Made by a program: the position numbers and the translations under genes
Notes under the pieces: generated by a model
Database searches by the model: none
Seen by the model: only the letters and a program-made list of their open reading frames with translations
Told to the model about the DNA's origin: nothing
Shown here: piece after piece, positions 7,757 through 15,159 of the stretch
How the letters are laid out: every line of letters starts with the position of its first letter
How positions within the stretch are numbered: the stretch's first letter is position 1
Assembly: GCA_002352605.1 (NCBI GenBank)
Contig: DEIP01000171.1
Span: forward strand, 1 to 19,296
Length of the DNA: 19,296 nt
DNA from: Desulfobacteraceae bacterium UBA2771
GTDB taxonomy: Bacteria; Desulfobacterota; Desulfobacteria; Desulfobacterales; Desulfosarcinaceae
Reading direction: 5' to 3'

Positions 7757-8815
7757 TCAATTTAACCGTAAGTTATAGTCCAACTCACCCCAGACATCTC
7801 CCTCGCCTCTGGTAATATGTAAAATGAGTCCTGATTTGCCCACCGCGTAAGCGTGGGTGGTGTCAACAAACGCCACACCATAAATCCAAGTATAGCGGAT
7901 ATCGAAAGATTCAACCATTACCGACCTGAAGCGGGCGTTTTCGTTCGGCTTAAAGATAAATTCACCCCTGCCTGCGATGTAAACGGGAGTCTTCGCTTTT
8001 TGATCGCGATAAATAATCTTGTAAAGGTCTGAATTCCTCTTGTAGGTCTTGTCTTTATGCCAGGTTTGGCCACCGTCTTCGGTCGCTAATAAAATTCCTT
8101 GGACGCCGACAATATAACCGTTGTCCCGATCAAAAAAATTCACATCATATAAAGTGTCGTCTGTCCCCAAATCCTTTTTATTCCAACTTTTTCCGCCATC
8201 GACCGTGCTTAAGACCGTGCCAAACTCCCCCACAATCCAACCACTTTCGGGAGAAGCGAAATATATACTTTTCAACTCCGGAACCATCCACGGCAGCGCA
8301 TCTTCAAATAATGAATTGTTCTGTTGCCACGTCACACCGCTATCTTCCGTAAATAAGATGAGACCTCTCTCTGCCACCACGAAACCGTTCTCATGGGTCG
8401 GAAAAGAGATATCGTTAAGAAAGGCATCGGTTTCGGTACTCTTTTTTTCCCAGGTATTGCCGCTGTCTTCTGTCGCAAGCAGGGTCCCGCTTGCGCCCAC
8501 CGCGAAACCCTTTTTGGTATTAAAAAAATGTACCGATACAAGGTTGGCGATTACATCGTTCTGCTGAACCACCCAGTTTTGTCCCTGGTCTTTCGTGTGT
8601 ACAATCAGTCCGTCCTCACCAACCACCCATCCCCAGTCCGGGCTCGGAAAATCGATCCCGAATAGATCCCTGGCGATCTTTAACTTGGGGGCAACGACCT
8701 CCTGTTTTACGACAGAGGTCATATTAATATAATAGTTGGCCCAATAGAAAAACCCCAACGTGATTATCGTAATCCACAAAAACTTATTGGTAATTATGTT
8801 TATTAATCTCTTCAT
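7757..8815 (-). CDS. Membrane-anchored Ycf48/BNR-repeat beta-propeller protein
   Basis: This 352-aa protein has one N-terminal membrane anchor (about 13-30, uncleaved by appearance), then a repeat domain outside the inner membrane. Units with the pattern G-(W/F/Y)-x-V-G-x-x-G-x-(I/L)-L-x-T-x-D-x-G-x-x-W occur near residues 62-81, 103-122, 144-163, 192-211 and 233-252, with a degenerate final unit at 323-342. This is the Ycf48/HCF136-type or sialidase (BNR) repeat, which builds a six- or seven-bladed propeller. The photosystem II role of Ycf48 does not apply here. In this cassette it probably assists assembly of, or docks on, the RND transporter. Start ATG 8815 overlaps the stop of a small upstream frame (ATGA) and has only a weak site (GGTGGG). 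Confidence 0.85.
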   Translation of the reverse strand: MKRLINIITNKFLWITIITLGFFYWANYYINMTSVVKQEVVAPKLKIARDLFGIDFPSPDWGWVVGEDGLIVHTKDQGQNWVVQQNDVIANLVSVHFFNTKKGFAVGASGTLLATEDSGNTWEKKSTETDAFLNDISFPTHENGFVVAERGLILFTEDSGVTWQQNNSLFEDALPWMVPELKSIYFASPESGWIVGEFGTVLSTVDGGKSWNKKDLGTDDTLYDVNFFDRDNGYIVGVQGILLATEDGGQTWHKDKTYKRNSDLYKIIYRDQKAKTPVYIAGRGEFIFKPNENARFRSVMVESFDIRYTWIYGVAFVDTTHAYAVGKSGLILHITRGEGDVWGELDYNLRLN

Positions 8816-8988
8816 GTATTTCCCACCGTTTGCTTCGGACTGTGGACTTTATGGATTGAACAAAAACGTTTGTCTTCCGCATTGCACAAACGGTCACCGA
8901 CAACCGGTATGTAACCGTTTTTTATCGCCATGCATTCGAACCGAAGCCCTGCACGATTTTCCCTCAATTCATTCCGCTCCCAATCCAT
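8812..8988 (-). CDS. Possible 58-aa small protein between DUF1302 and Ycf48-like genes
   Basis: This short frame fills the 195-base gap between two cassette genes. It starts at ATG 8988, 22 bases after the DUF1302 stop, and its TGA overlaps the ATG of the Ycf48-like gene as ATGA, a usual sign of translational coupling. The product is hydrophilic, with three cysteines (Cys19, Cys35, Cys43) and the stretch NGYIPVVGDRLC. It has no signal peptide or membrane segment. I do not recognise it. The start has no good Shine-Dalgarno sequence, and the frame stays open upstream into the DUF1302 gene, so the start is uncertain. It may simply be a spacer that is open by chance. Confidence 0.38.
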   Translation of the reverse strand: MDWERNELRENRAGLRFECMAIKNGYIPVVGDRLCNAEDKRFCSIHKVHSPKQTVGNT

Positions 8989-9010
8989 ATGTTCTATTTT
9001 TTCCAAATCA

Positions 9011-10744
9011 TCAAAACTGATATGATAACCTGAAATACACCTGGTCGTTACCGTCATACATACCAAAGCCGTGAAAATCGTTATCCCCCCCATAGATATG
9101 CGCACCGATCTCGTGTCGCCAGTGCATGGTGTAAAGAAAGTTAAGTTTGGCATGGACGAAGTAACTTTCCGATTGAAAATCCTGGGCAAAAAGAACCGAG
9201 GGCTTGATCCGACCGTTGTCATAGCCGGTACTCACGAGAAAAGTAAAAAAGTTTTGCACTTCCGGTATCTCATATGGATCGCGTTCGGTAATATTCGTGG
9301 TGGTATCGACATCGCCGTAATAGTACGGGGCGTGGAATAGCTCCTTGTCATAATCCAATATTATGTATTGAATAAACTGCATCGAGGTGAAAAAAGTCTC
9401 TCGAGCATTCAGCCATTGGACGCGAATGGGCCAATCCAGACCGAGCATATATTTGATCTGATCTTTTTCCACGATCCCATCCGGTTTCAGCCAGGCCAAG
9501 TCGCCCCAGTTATCGCCATCGGTGTTAAAAGATTTGTCGAATTGATAGGTGCCTTCGAACCGGAAAACCGGTGATGCCTTTTGATATGAGAGGAAATCGA
9601 CCTGTCTGTTGAGCGTCATGCCGATTATCTTCTGCCGCTCGTAAACCCCGTCGAAGTACGCCCTCAGTTGCTCGATGCCCTCAAACGGCGTACCGGCGGT
9701 CCCATGTTCCTCGAGATAATGGACGGTCGCGTCATTGAGGCCAGTGTCCGCAACGTCCTGGGGTGACAGCCTGGCCACTTCCGTCAAACCGGCCCCGGGT
9801 ACATTAACCAACGCCCCAATACCGGTGGCTTTGCCAAGAAAATCATCCGACCATCCATAGAAACCATTCAGCGTCAGGCTCCAATCCCCGAGTTCTCCAA
9901 AAATACGCAATGCGATTTCGGTATCGTCCCAGTCGTCTCTTTCCTGCAAATCAAACGGAACTTCGGTGATAAATCCCGGCAGTATCGGCTGCGGCAACCC
10001 CCAGACGCCGTTATTTGTAAGGCCCCTTACGGCACCATCGGTGCGCATACCCAATCGGGTGGTTTCAATATTTGGAATAACGAGAAGCTCAACTGCCGGA
10101 ATAATCAATTTCCCCAGGTTCCAATCAGCATAGTAACTGGTTTTGAGCATCCAGAGCGGTATCCTTGTTTCCTCGAAAGAGGGATCACGCAACACGAACT
10201 CTCTGCTCAGGTCCAAAGGGTTAACGAAATCCATAATCCGGATACCGTCGCTCTCGCCCCAGCCGACCGTCTGCCTTCCCACTCGAAAAACCAGGTCACC
10301 AAGATTAACGTCGGCATAGAGTTCCTTCAGGAGGTAGTCGTCGTAAAAAGCCATGTCACCTCTCGAGAAACTATTGCCGGGCTCGTAGTTGTACGGGTCA
10401 CCGTAGGCGGAATTCTTATACGGTCCCGCGGGGTAATAGTTCGGCGCAGCCTCGTTCCACCATGACTTATCGGAATTGATATCATAGGCAAGATCATACA
10501 CCGGGTTCACAATCACGTGCAGATCGAGAATATCGGAGGGGCTGTAATCGGCTTCAAACCATAAGCTCGAATAAGCCGAGTGAAGGTTGGTGTCGCCATC
10601 AGTGCTTAACCCGGCCTCTTGCCTGAGGAAGCCGGTGTAGATAAAGGGCTTCCCGAAAATCTTTGACTCGATAGCCTCGGTTTCAATGACATGACCGAAA
10701 ACAAGACCGAAAACAATAAAACCCGAAATAACAAACCGTCTCAT
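9011..10744 (-). CDS. DUF1302 family outer-membrane beta-barrel protein
   Basis: This 577-aa protein has an N-terminal signal sequence (MRRFVISGFIVFGLVFGHV, cleavage likely near residue 24) and ends with SYQF, the C-terminal aromatic residue that is typical of outer-membrane barrels. The DUF1302 (PF06980) hallmark is clear at 154-180: FRVGRQTVGWGESDG followed by the (V)NPLDLS motif. Alternating beta-strand patterns rich in Tyr and Trp run throughout. It is likely the outer-membrane pore or acceptor of the cassette formed with the DUF1329, RND and Ycf48-like proteins, and might admit the hydrophobic aromatic substrate; this role is inferred from context. Start is ATG 10744 with AAAGGGGG upstream. 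It is the first gene of the cassette, after a 317-base spacer. Confidence 0.87.
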   Translation of the reverse strand: MRRFVISGFIVFGLVFGHVIETEAIESKIFGKPFIYTGFLRQEAGLSTDGDTNLHSAYSSLWFEADYSPSDILDLHVIVNPVYDLAYDINSDKSWWNEAAPNYYPAGPYKNSAYGDPYNYEPGNSFSRGDMAFYDDYLLKELYADVNLGDLVFRVGRQTVGWGESDGIRIMDFVNPLDLSREFVLRDPSFEETRIPLWMLKTSYYADWNLGKLIIPAVELLVIPNIETTRLGMRTDGAVRGLTNNGVWGLPQPILPGFITEVPFDLQERDDWDDTEIALRIFGELGDWSLTLNGFYGWSDDFLGKATGIGALVNVPGAGLTEVARLSPQDVADTGLNDATVHYLEEHGTAGTPFEGIEQLRAYFDGVYERQKIIGMTLNRQVDFLSYQKASPVFRFEGTYQFDKSFNTDGDNWGDLAWLKPDGIVEKDQIKYMLGLDWPIRVQWLNARETFFTSMQFIQYIILDYDKELFHAPYYYGDVDTTTNITERDPYEIPEVQNFFTFLVSTGYDNGRIKPSVLFAQDFQSESYFVHAKLNFLYTMHWRHEIGAHIYGGDNDFHGFGMYDGNDQVYFRLSYQF

Positions 10745-11061
10745 CCCATCCCCCTTTCAAGCGTGTGAGTTAACTACCGACCAAGAAACACGGTGGAATC
10801 GAGGATGAGTGCGGCGTTTCACGGCTTTCGGTGGCTGCGTGCGTCCCATCCGGCACGCCGCATCGTTCCACCTTACCGCGACTCCGTTTCCCATCCCCGA
10901 TCGGTTGACGCAACAGATCAGAAAACTCCTCGCCCCGACCGTCAACCCGGCTCTCATGTAAGCCGCAAACACCGTGTACCGACCCGATAGGCCCGCATAC
11001 AACAAGCCAACATCCTCAAATACCATTGATTACTTCAACGGAAAGCTACCGGTTCCATTTA
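10745..11061. other. 317-bp spacer between thiolase gene and DUF1302 gene
   Basis: This GC-richer gap holds a long imperfect hairpin at 10792-10872 and no recognisable gene. An 89-codon minus-strand frame here has no ribosome site and a composition unlike its neighbours (rich in Arg, Cys and Gly). No clear promoter for the envelope cassette was found by eye. Confidence 0.55.
10792..10872. repeat. Long imperfect inverted repeat (hairpin) upstream of DUF1302 gene
   Basis: The outer arms GGTGGAA (10792-10798) and TTCCACC (10866-10872) pair over 7 bp. The inner arms TGCGGCG (10810-10816) and CGCCGCA (10856-10862) pair over another 7 bp. An uneven internal loop of 11 and 3 bases separates them, with a 39-base apical part that may fold further (GTGC/GCAC). 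No T-tract follows, so a plain terminator is unlikely. Confidence 0.6.
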
Positions 11062-12219
11062 TTAAACGGTCAACATGTGCAGTGTCGCCACCGCATGCTC
11101 GGCGCCGTAAATACCGCCACCGGTGACATGCGCCAGTGCCACTTTGGCGTTGTCCACCTGATAATCGCCACACCGCCCTTTTAGCTGGTAATAGGATTCG
11201 GCAATCTGCAAAGCCCCCGTTCCGCCGACAGGATGGCCATTGGCAAGCAAACCACCACGCGGGCTGAATACACATTCACCACCATGGTCTGACTTTCCCT
11301 CTCTTTGGTAGATAAATCCTTCACCCTTTTTACAAAAGCCCAACGCCTCATAATAAAGAAGTTCACAGATAGCGAAGGCATCATGAATTTCACACAGATC
11401 GATGTCTTCCGGACCTATTCCCGCTTCCTTATAAAGCATAGCCGAAGCGAGTTCGGTGATGTCATCTCCGGTTGAATCAACATGGCCGACATCAACCGGA
11501 CCCGATATCATAACGGAACCGGCCACCTTGACCGGTTTCGAAATTCCCAACCGCTTGACCACATCCTCAGATGCAATCACAACGGCACCGGCGGCATCTG
11601 TGATACCGCAGCACATAAGCAGGGTGATGGGGTCGGCGATCATCCTCGATGCCAGCACCTCTTCTCGGGTAACCGGTTTACGCATCCAGGCACGCGGGTT
11701 TTTGGCGGCATTTCTTCTGACCCTGACAACCACATCGGCGAGATCTTCTTTGGTGCAGTCGGTCTCATTCATATAAACTCTCGCCCTTGACCCATATTTG
11801 CCGGGCATGGGCATCCCGTGCATACCTTCGGGATTGGGGTCATTAAAGTTGATCGCAAATGCGGTACCGGTTCCCCTGTGCAGGGTAAGATTTTCCGCTC
11901 CGACGCCGATCGTAATTTCATGTTTTCCATATCTTACGTCATCAATGGCGTGATGGATTGCCAACCCACCGCTTGAACAATAGCCCTCGACGTTCGTAAT
12001 GGGTAAATTTTCTCCGCACATACCGAGCACGGCAAACACGCTCTGACCAACCGCGTTTCCGTTAAATGCGTTTCCAACATAAGCGCGTTCGATATCCTTT
12101 GCCTTAACGCCGGCATCTTCAATGGCCCCTTTTGCCGCCCGGGCACCCAATAGATTGAAATCATCTTTCAGTTTGCCGGTTTCCGTCGCATAACCGCCGA
12201 TTATATACGCATCCCTCAT
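11062..12219 (-). CDS. bbsB: Thiolase subunit BbsB-like (benzoylsuccinyl-CoA thiolase)
   Basis: This 385-aa protein belongs to the SCP2/lipid-carrier branch of thiolases. It would cleave the 2-aroylsuccinyl-CoA intermediate with CoA, giving aroyl-CoA and succinyl-CoA. The nucleophile is Cys81 in GYCSSGGLA. The HDAF motif (His279) stands for the NEAF of classical thiolases, and His329 lies in ANGHPVGGTG. The second thiolase cysteine (CxG near the C-terminus) is not present; the region reads AHVTGGGIYG, as expected for the SCP2-like branch. I start it at ATG 12219 because AAGGAG lies eight bases upstream; the in-frame ATG codons near 12249 lack a site. The Zn-ribbon partner gene is 65 bases upstream, matching the bbsA-bbsB order. 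Substrate assignment rests on the operon. Confidence 0.86.
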   Translation of the reverse strand: MRDAYIIGGYATETGKLKDDFNLLGARAAKGAIEDAGVKAKDIERAYVGNAFNGNAVGQSVFAVLGMCGENLPITNVEGYCSSGGLAIHHAIDDVRYGKHEITIGVGAENLTLHRGTGTAFAINFNDPNPEGMHGMPMPGKYGSRARVYMNETDCTKEDLADVVVRVRRNAAKNPRAWMRKPVTREEVLASRMIADPITLLMCCGITDAAGAVVIASEDVVKRLGISKPVKVAGSVMISGPVDVGHVDSTGDDITELASAMLYKEAGIGPEDIDLCEIHDAFAICELLYYEALGFCKKGEGFIYQREGKSDHGGECVFSPRGGLLANGHPVGGTGALQIAESYYQLKGRCGDYQVDNAKVALAHVTGGGIYGAEHAVATLHMLTV

Positions 12220-12227
12220 GTTTACAT

Positions 12228-12233
12228 CTCCTT
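12228..12233 (-). promoter_or_regulatory. Ribosome binding site deciding the bbsB start
   Basis: AAGGAG on the minus strand is eight bases before ATG 12219. This favours the 385-residue form over a 10-residue longer one. Confidence 0.8.
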
Positions 12234-12284
12234 GTATTTTTAACATCATCGTGTTTGCATCGGTCTATAACAACATTGTTCTCC

Positions 12285-12731
12285 CTAACTCACTTTCTTA
12301 AACTTCCAGCTGATAATGTCTTCACCACTGTTGTTTTTTCTGATTGGCGCAGCAATCACTTCCACCTCGTCACCTATCTCAAAACTCTTTACCTCCCCGG
12401 CAAATGTGGTCGGAACCCGGATGCCCTCCGGCAGGTCCACATATCCCCAGACATAAGGTGTCTTGAATCCAGGTGCGCCTATATAAATATCGATGCAGGT
12501 ATAAATTTTTCCGATTCTACTCAAGGGAACAGGCACCAAATCTTCACTCCAGCATTCAGGATTCGTGCAATATTTTGTGCGCGGAAACCACAGTCTACCG
12601 CATTGGTTACATTTCCACGCTTTAATGAATGGGGGACTGCCGTCTTCCGGCACCTCGAATATATCCTTGTTGTAAAATGTGATCTCTTCTACCTTTTTTT
12701 TCTCTTTTTTGCCTTTTTCTTTTCCTGCCAT
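12285..12731 (-). CDS. bbsA: Zn-ribbon/OB-fold (DUF35) subunit of thiolase, BbsA-like
   Basis: This 148-aa protein has a rubredoxin-like zinc ribbon with Cys41, Cys44, Cys55 and Cys60 (CNQCG and YCTNPEC), then an OB-fold domain (DUF35 family) with YVWGYVDLPEGIRVPT and EIGDEVEV. Such proteins form complexes with SCP2-type thiolases; BbsA is the required partner of BbsB in the toluene pathway. The N-terminus (residues 3-13) is a run of Lys and Glu, likely disordered. Start is ATG 12729-12731 with AAGGAG six bases upstream. It is the first gene of the leftward arm, so its promoter should lie in the long divergent region upstream. The family and partnership are secure; the exact substrate is not. 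Confidence 0.86.
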   Translation of the reverse strand: MAGKEKGKKEKKKVEEITFYNKDIFEVPEDGSPPFIKAWKCNQCGRLWFPRTKYCTNPECWSEDLVPVPLSRIGKIYTCIDIYIGAPGFKTPYVWGYVDLPEGIRVPTTFAGEVKSFEIGDEVEVIAAPIRKNNSGEDIISWKFKKVS

Positions 12732-13427
12732 GATTGACTCCTTTTAATAATGGTGTACGGTTAAAGGTAAAATAGCCTCGCCTGTAGATATACCAACTAC
12801 ATAATCTTTATTCGTGATTGATTCCTGCGAAAACGATAACTTGAACAAGTCACAACGATCCCGAGCGAATATAATTTTATTCATAATTGACCGGCTTTAG
12901 CAGAAAGAGCGGATCGAACGCACTTTCCCACGGGTTCGTGTCCGGTGGCTTCGATCAAAACCGATAAAAGTCGAAACCCAATGCGTATGTTGCATTTAAT
13001 GAATGATATTCTATGAGCGTATGGGGCGCCGATGTCAAGCTTTTTTTTATGGTAAGATCGTCTCGATCGGCGTTGAAGCGTTTCCTTGATCACAACTGCT
13101 TTACGTCTGGATCACGAGGCATATGTCTCATATCGGCTTATGCGGCTGATTTTGCAAGGGTCGGGGCGCCGTGGCGGCAAATCGTCGATGGATTTGATCG
13201 GTGCCAATAAAATATGTATTGACCTGAAGGTAGCGTTCCATTAGGCTCACACGAAATACTGTGGCCCGAACCCTAAGTTTTGCCCGAATAAAAATTATAA
13301 ATACCTATAATAAAACTTAATTTAGGTGATCGCACGCCAAATGCCGACGGCAATTAAGTGAATAGGGCTCATTTTTCTGTGTAACTGAATTTTAATAATA
13401 TCGGAAAATAATTTAGGAAGCAGCTTC
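12732..13427. other. 696-bp divergent intergenic region between bbsA and the TetR gene
   Basis: This is the control region for the leftward arm and the regulator. It holds a promoter-like pair reading left (13008-13038). A perfect TATAAT (13306-13311) points toward the TetR gene but has no good -35. Short palindromes that a TetR dimer could bind are GAGGCATATGTCTC (13116-13129, 6 of 7 pairs), GAATATAATTTTATTC (12867-12882, 7 of 8), TGCCGACGGCA (13342-13352) and GATCGTCTCGATC (13056-13068). The 9-mer GGGGCGCCG occurs twice (13023-13031, 13163-13171). No gene of convincing quality is visible. Confidence 0.55.
13008..13038 (-). promoter_or_regulatory. Candidate sigma-70 promoter for the leftward bbsA-led arm
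   Basis: On the minus strand a perfect TTGACA (13033-13038) is followed after 19 bases by TAGAAT (13008-13013), one mismatch from TATAAT. The spacing is two bases above the optimum. The resulting leader before bbsA would be about 270 bases. Confidence 0.4.
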
Positions 13428-14756
13428 ATGGATAGTCACAAGAAGAAAGAGGCAATTATCCGATCAGCCCGCGAGATCATCGGCCAAAAGGGACTGATGG
13501 ATTCCACGGTCTCCGAAATCGCCAAAAAGGCAGGCGTCGCCGATTCAATTATTTACCACTACTTTAAGAATAAGGAGGATCTGCTTTTTAGTGTGGTCGG
13601 TCGAGAGTTAAAAGCCATGAATAAAAATTTACAATATCACTTTAAAGGGATTATCGGGCCTATTTCCAAACTGGGTAAAATGGTATGGGTTCATCTTTCT
13701 CTGAACGATACGTACACCAAAGATGTTCGGGTCATAAAAAATTTACTGCTTGAAAGCCGGGGGTATAGTAATTTCTACAAGCATGAAGGATATTACTCAT
13801 TAAAAGAATACACCAAAACTTTACTAAATATTCTCGTACAAGGCGTCGAGGAACATTTTTTCCATGAAGATTTGAATGTAAACATCGTCAGGGACATGAT
13901 CTTTGGATTGCTGGATGAAATATCCATCGGCTGTCTCGAACCTAAATCCCCCCGGAAAACAATGTCTGATTTTGATGACATCATGACATTAATTCTCAAC
14001 ATGATTACAACAACATCAAACCACTCCGATAAACAAACGAACAAGGGGGAAAGAATCCTGTTGGCCGCCAAAACTATTTTTGCCAAAAAAGGCTTCCATA
14101 AGGCAACGATGACGGAAATAGCCAAACGCGCCGACGTATCGGATGGAACCATTTATGAGTATTACAAAAACAAGAATGATCTGCTTTTCAGTATTCCAAG
14201 GGAACATATCAAGACTCACGACCCCCTTTTTAAACATGTGATAGACAACAGGGATCCACTGATCAAACTCAAGAGTTTCATCTCCTTTTATTTTCAATTT
14301 TTTTTAACGGACCGTGCATTCATCGTGCTCTATCTGCGGGACATTAAACTTAACAGAAATTTTCTAAATAGCGGTTTATATGATGAGTACCTCCATAATA
14401 TAAGCTACCTTAATGAAATTTTGGATGAGGGTAAAGAAAAGGGTTGTTTCCATGCAAATGTCAATAACAGGATTTTTATAAATCTTTTTATCGGAACTTT
14501 TTCGCATTTGGCCACCCGATGGCTAAATATAAAGGATGTGACGGCTCTCGATATGATGGAGGAACTGGGCCAGGTTATTAATCTTTTAAGCTCGGCGGTA
14601 AATAAAAACCTGGAATTTTCAATGAGGCATATTGTGGATCGTAACCGTTTAAATCAACCCGCCGCTCACCGCACCGAGCAACAAAAATCTGGAAATGAAA
14701 TAAAAATACAAACGGTTGGCGAAAAAACCGGACCCGACGTTGCTGCAACCGAATGA
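13428..14756 (+). CDS. Tandem double-TetR transcriptional regulator
   Basis: This 442-aa protein is two complete TetR-family regulators in one chain. The first DNA-binding domain has its helix-turn-helix at 27-46 (TVSEIAKKAGVADSIIYHYF), the second at 227-246 (TMTEIAKRADVSDGTIYEYY), exactly 200 residues apart. Each is followed by KNK(E/N)DLLFS and about 150 residues of helical ligand-domain sequence. A usual TetR protein is about 200 residues and acts as a homodimer, so this chain may form a pseudo-dimer. The last 35 residues are polar and probably disordered. Start ATG 13428 has AGGAAG eight bases upstream. Its position between the two divergent arms suggests it senses the aromatic substrate or a CoA-ester intermediate and controls both; that is inference. 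The ligand is unknown. Confidence 0.9.
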   Translation: MDSHKKKEAIIRSAREIIGQKGLMDSTVSEIAKKAGVADSIIYHYFKNKEDLLFSVVGRELKAMNKNLQYHFKGIIGPISKLGKMVWVHLSLNDTYTKDVRVIKNLLLESRGYSNFYKHEGYYSLKEYTKTLLNILVQGVEEHFFHEDLNVNIVRDMIFGLLDEISIGCLEPKSPRKTMSDFDDIMTLILNMITTTSNHSDKQTNKGERILLAAKTIFAKKGFHKATMTEIAKRADVSDGTIYEYYKNKNDLLFSIPREHIKTHDPLFKHVIDNRDPLIKLKSFISFYFQFFLTDRAFIVLYLRDIKLNRNFLNSGLYDEYLHNISYLNEILDEGKEKGCFHANVNNRIFINLFIGTFSHLATRWLNIKDVTALDMMEELGQVINLLSSAVNKNLEFSMRHIVDRNRLNQPAAHRTEQQKSGNEIKIQTVGEKTGPDVAATE

Positions 14757-14923
14757 TTATGTTCCAGGTAAGGGCCTTGGATGACCTCATTTTTTCCAAA
14801 TGCGGCGCTTTTTATGGGTAATCGCACAGTTGGCGCAATTCAAATCGTTTTTTATCGATGCTGCGCAACCGGAGCCTCATTTCGAAAATTATTCATTGAT
14901 TTTCGCAAATTTCCCAAAAAGGG

Positions 14924-14952
14924 TTGACAATGAAGATATTACCTTGTTGAAT
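14924..14952 (+). promoter_or_regulatory. Candidate sigma-70 promoter for bbsC-bbsD(-bbsG-bbsH)
   Basis: A perfect TTGACA (14924-14929) is followed after 17 bases by TTGAAT (14947-14952, 4 of 6). Overlapping it, TTGAAT could act as a -35 for a perfect TATAAT at 14969-14974 with a 16-base spacer. GTTGaatgCAAC (14946-14957) is a small inverted repeat at the same place that a repressor could use. The leader would be about 180-200 bases. Confidence 0.5.
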
Positions 14953-15061
14953 GCAACTCAAATTTGGTTATAATCGTAGTGTTTTTGAGCCTGTAACTCA
15001 CTGGTTCTGATTCTTTCCCGACGTTGCCGGGAATCATGTCCGGGACGCAATTCGGAATTAC

Positions 15062-15084
15062 GGCTGATTGGAAGGTTATCAGCC
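15062..15084 (+). other. Stem-loop in the bbsC leader
   Basis: GGCTGAT (15062-15068) pairs perfectly with ATCAGCC (15078-15084) around a 9-base loop. Only CTTTAAAT follows, so it is too T-poor for a firm terminator call. An attenuator or mRNA-stabilising element is possible. Confidence 0.4.
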
Positions 15085-15146
15085 CTTTAAATAGAACATG
15101 ATTAATTGCTCTGAAGTATCGGAAAAAGATGTCAGAATCATAACTT

Positions 15147-15152
15147 AGGAGG
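15147..15152 (+). promoter_or_regulatory. Ribosome binding site deciding the bbsC start
   Basis: A perfect AGGAGG ends one base before ATG 15154, too close to serve it, but seven bases before ATG 15160. The second ATG is therefore preferred. Confidence 0.8.
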
Positions 15153-15159
15153 GATGAAA

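Larger units (their letters stand above)
14757..15159. other. 403-bp intergenic leader upstream of bbsC
   Basis: This stretch holds promoter-like elements near 14924-14974 and two stem-loops. One is near 15009-15034, where TTCCCG pairs with CGGGAA around ACGTTGC; the other is at 15062-15084. A weak AGGT...ACCT hairpin followed by TTTTTT near 14764-14796 might end the TetR transcript, but the stem is only about 4 bp. No gene is visible. Confidence 0.55.

Noticed and set aside
10757..11026. An 89-codon minus-strand frame in the spacer before the DUF1302 gene
   Set aside because: No ribosome site, odd Arg/Cys-rich composition, and it runs through the long hairpin; no family recognised.
13192..13206. 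Possible sigma-54 promoter on the minus strand (TGGCAC at 13201-13206)
   Set aside because: After the 5-base spacer the -12 element reads AAAT instead of TTGC, so the required GC doublet is missing.
12881..13210. Short frames on both strands in the divergent control region (65-70 codons)
   Set aside because: Neither has a ribosome site or any family feature, and they overlap promoter-like elements.
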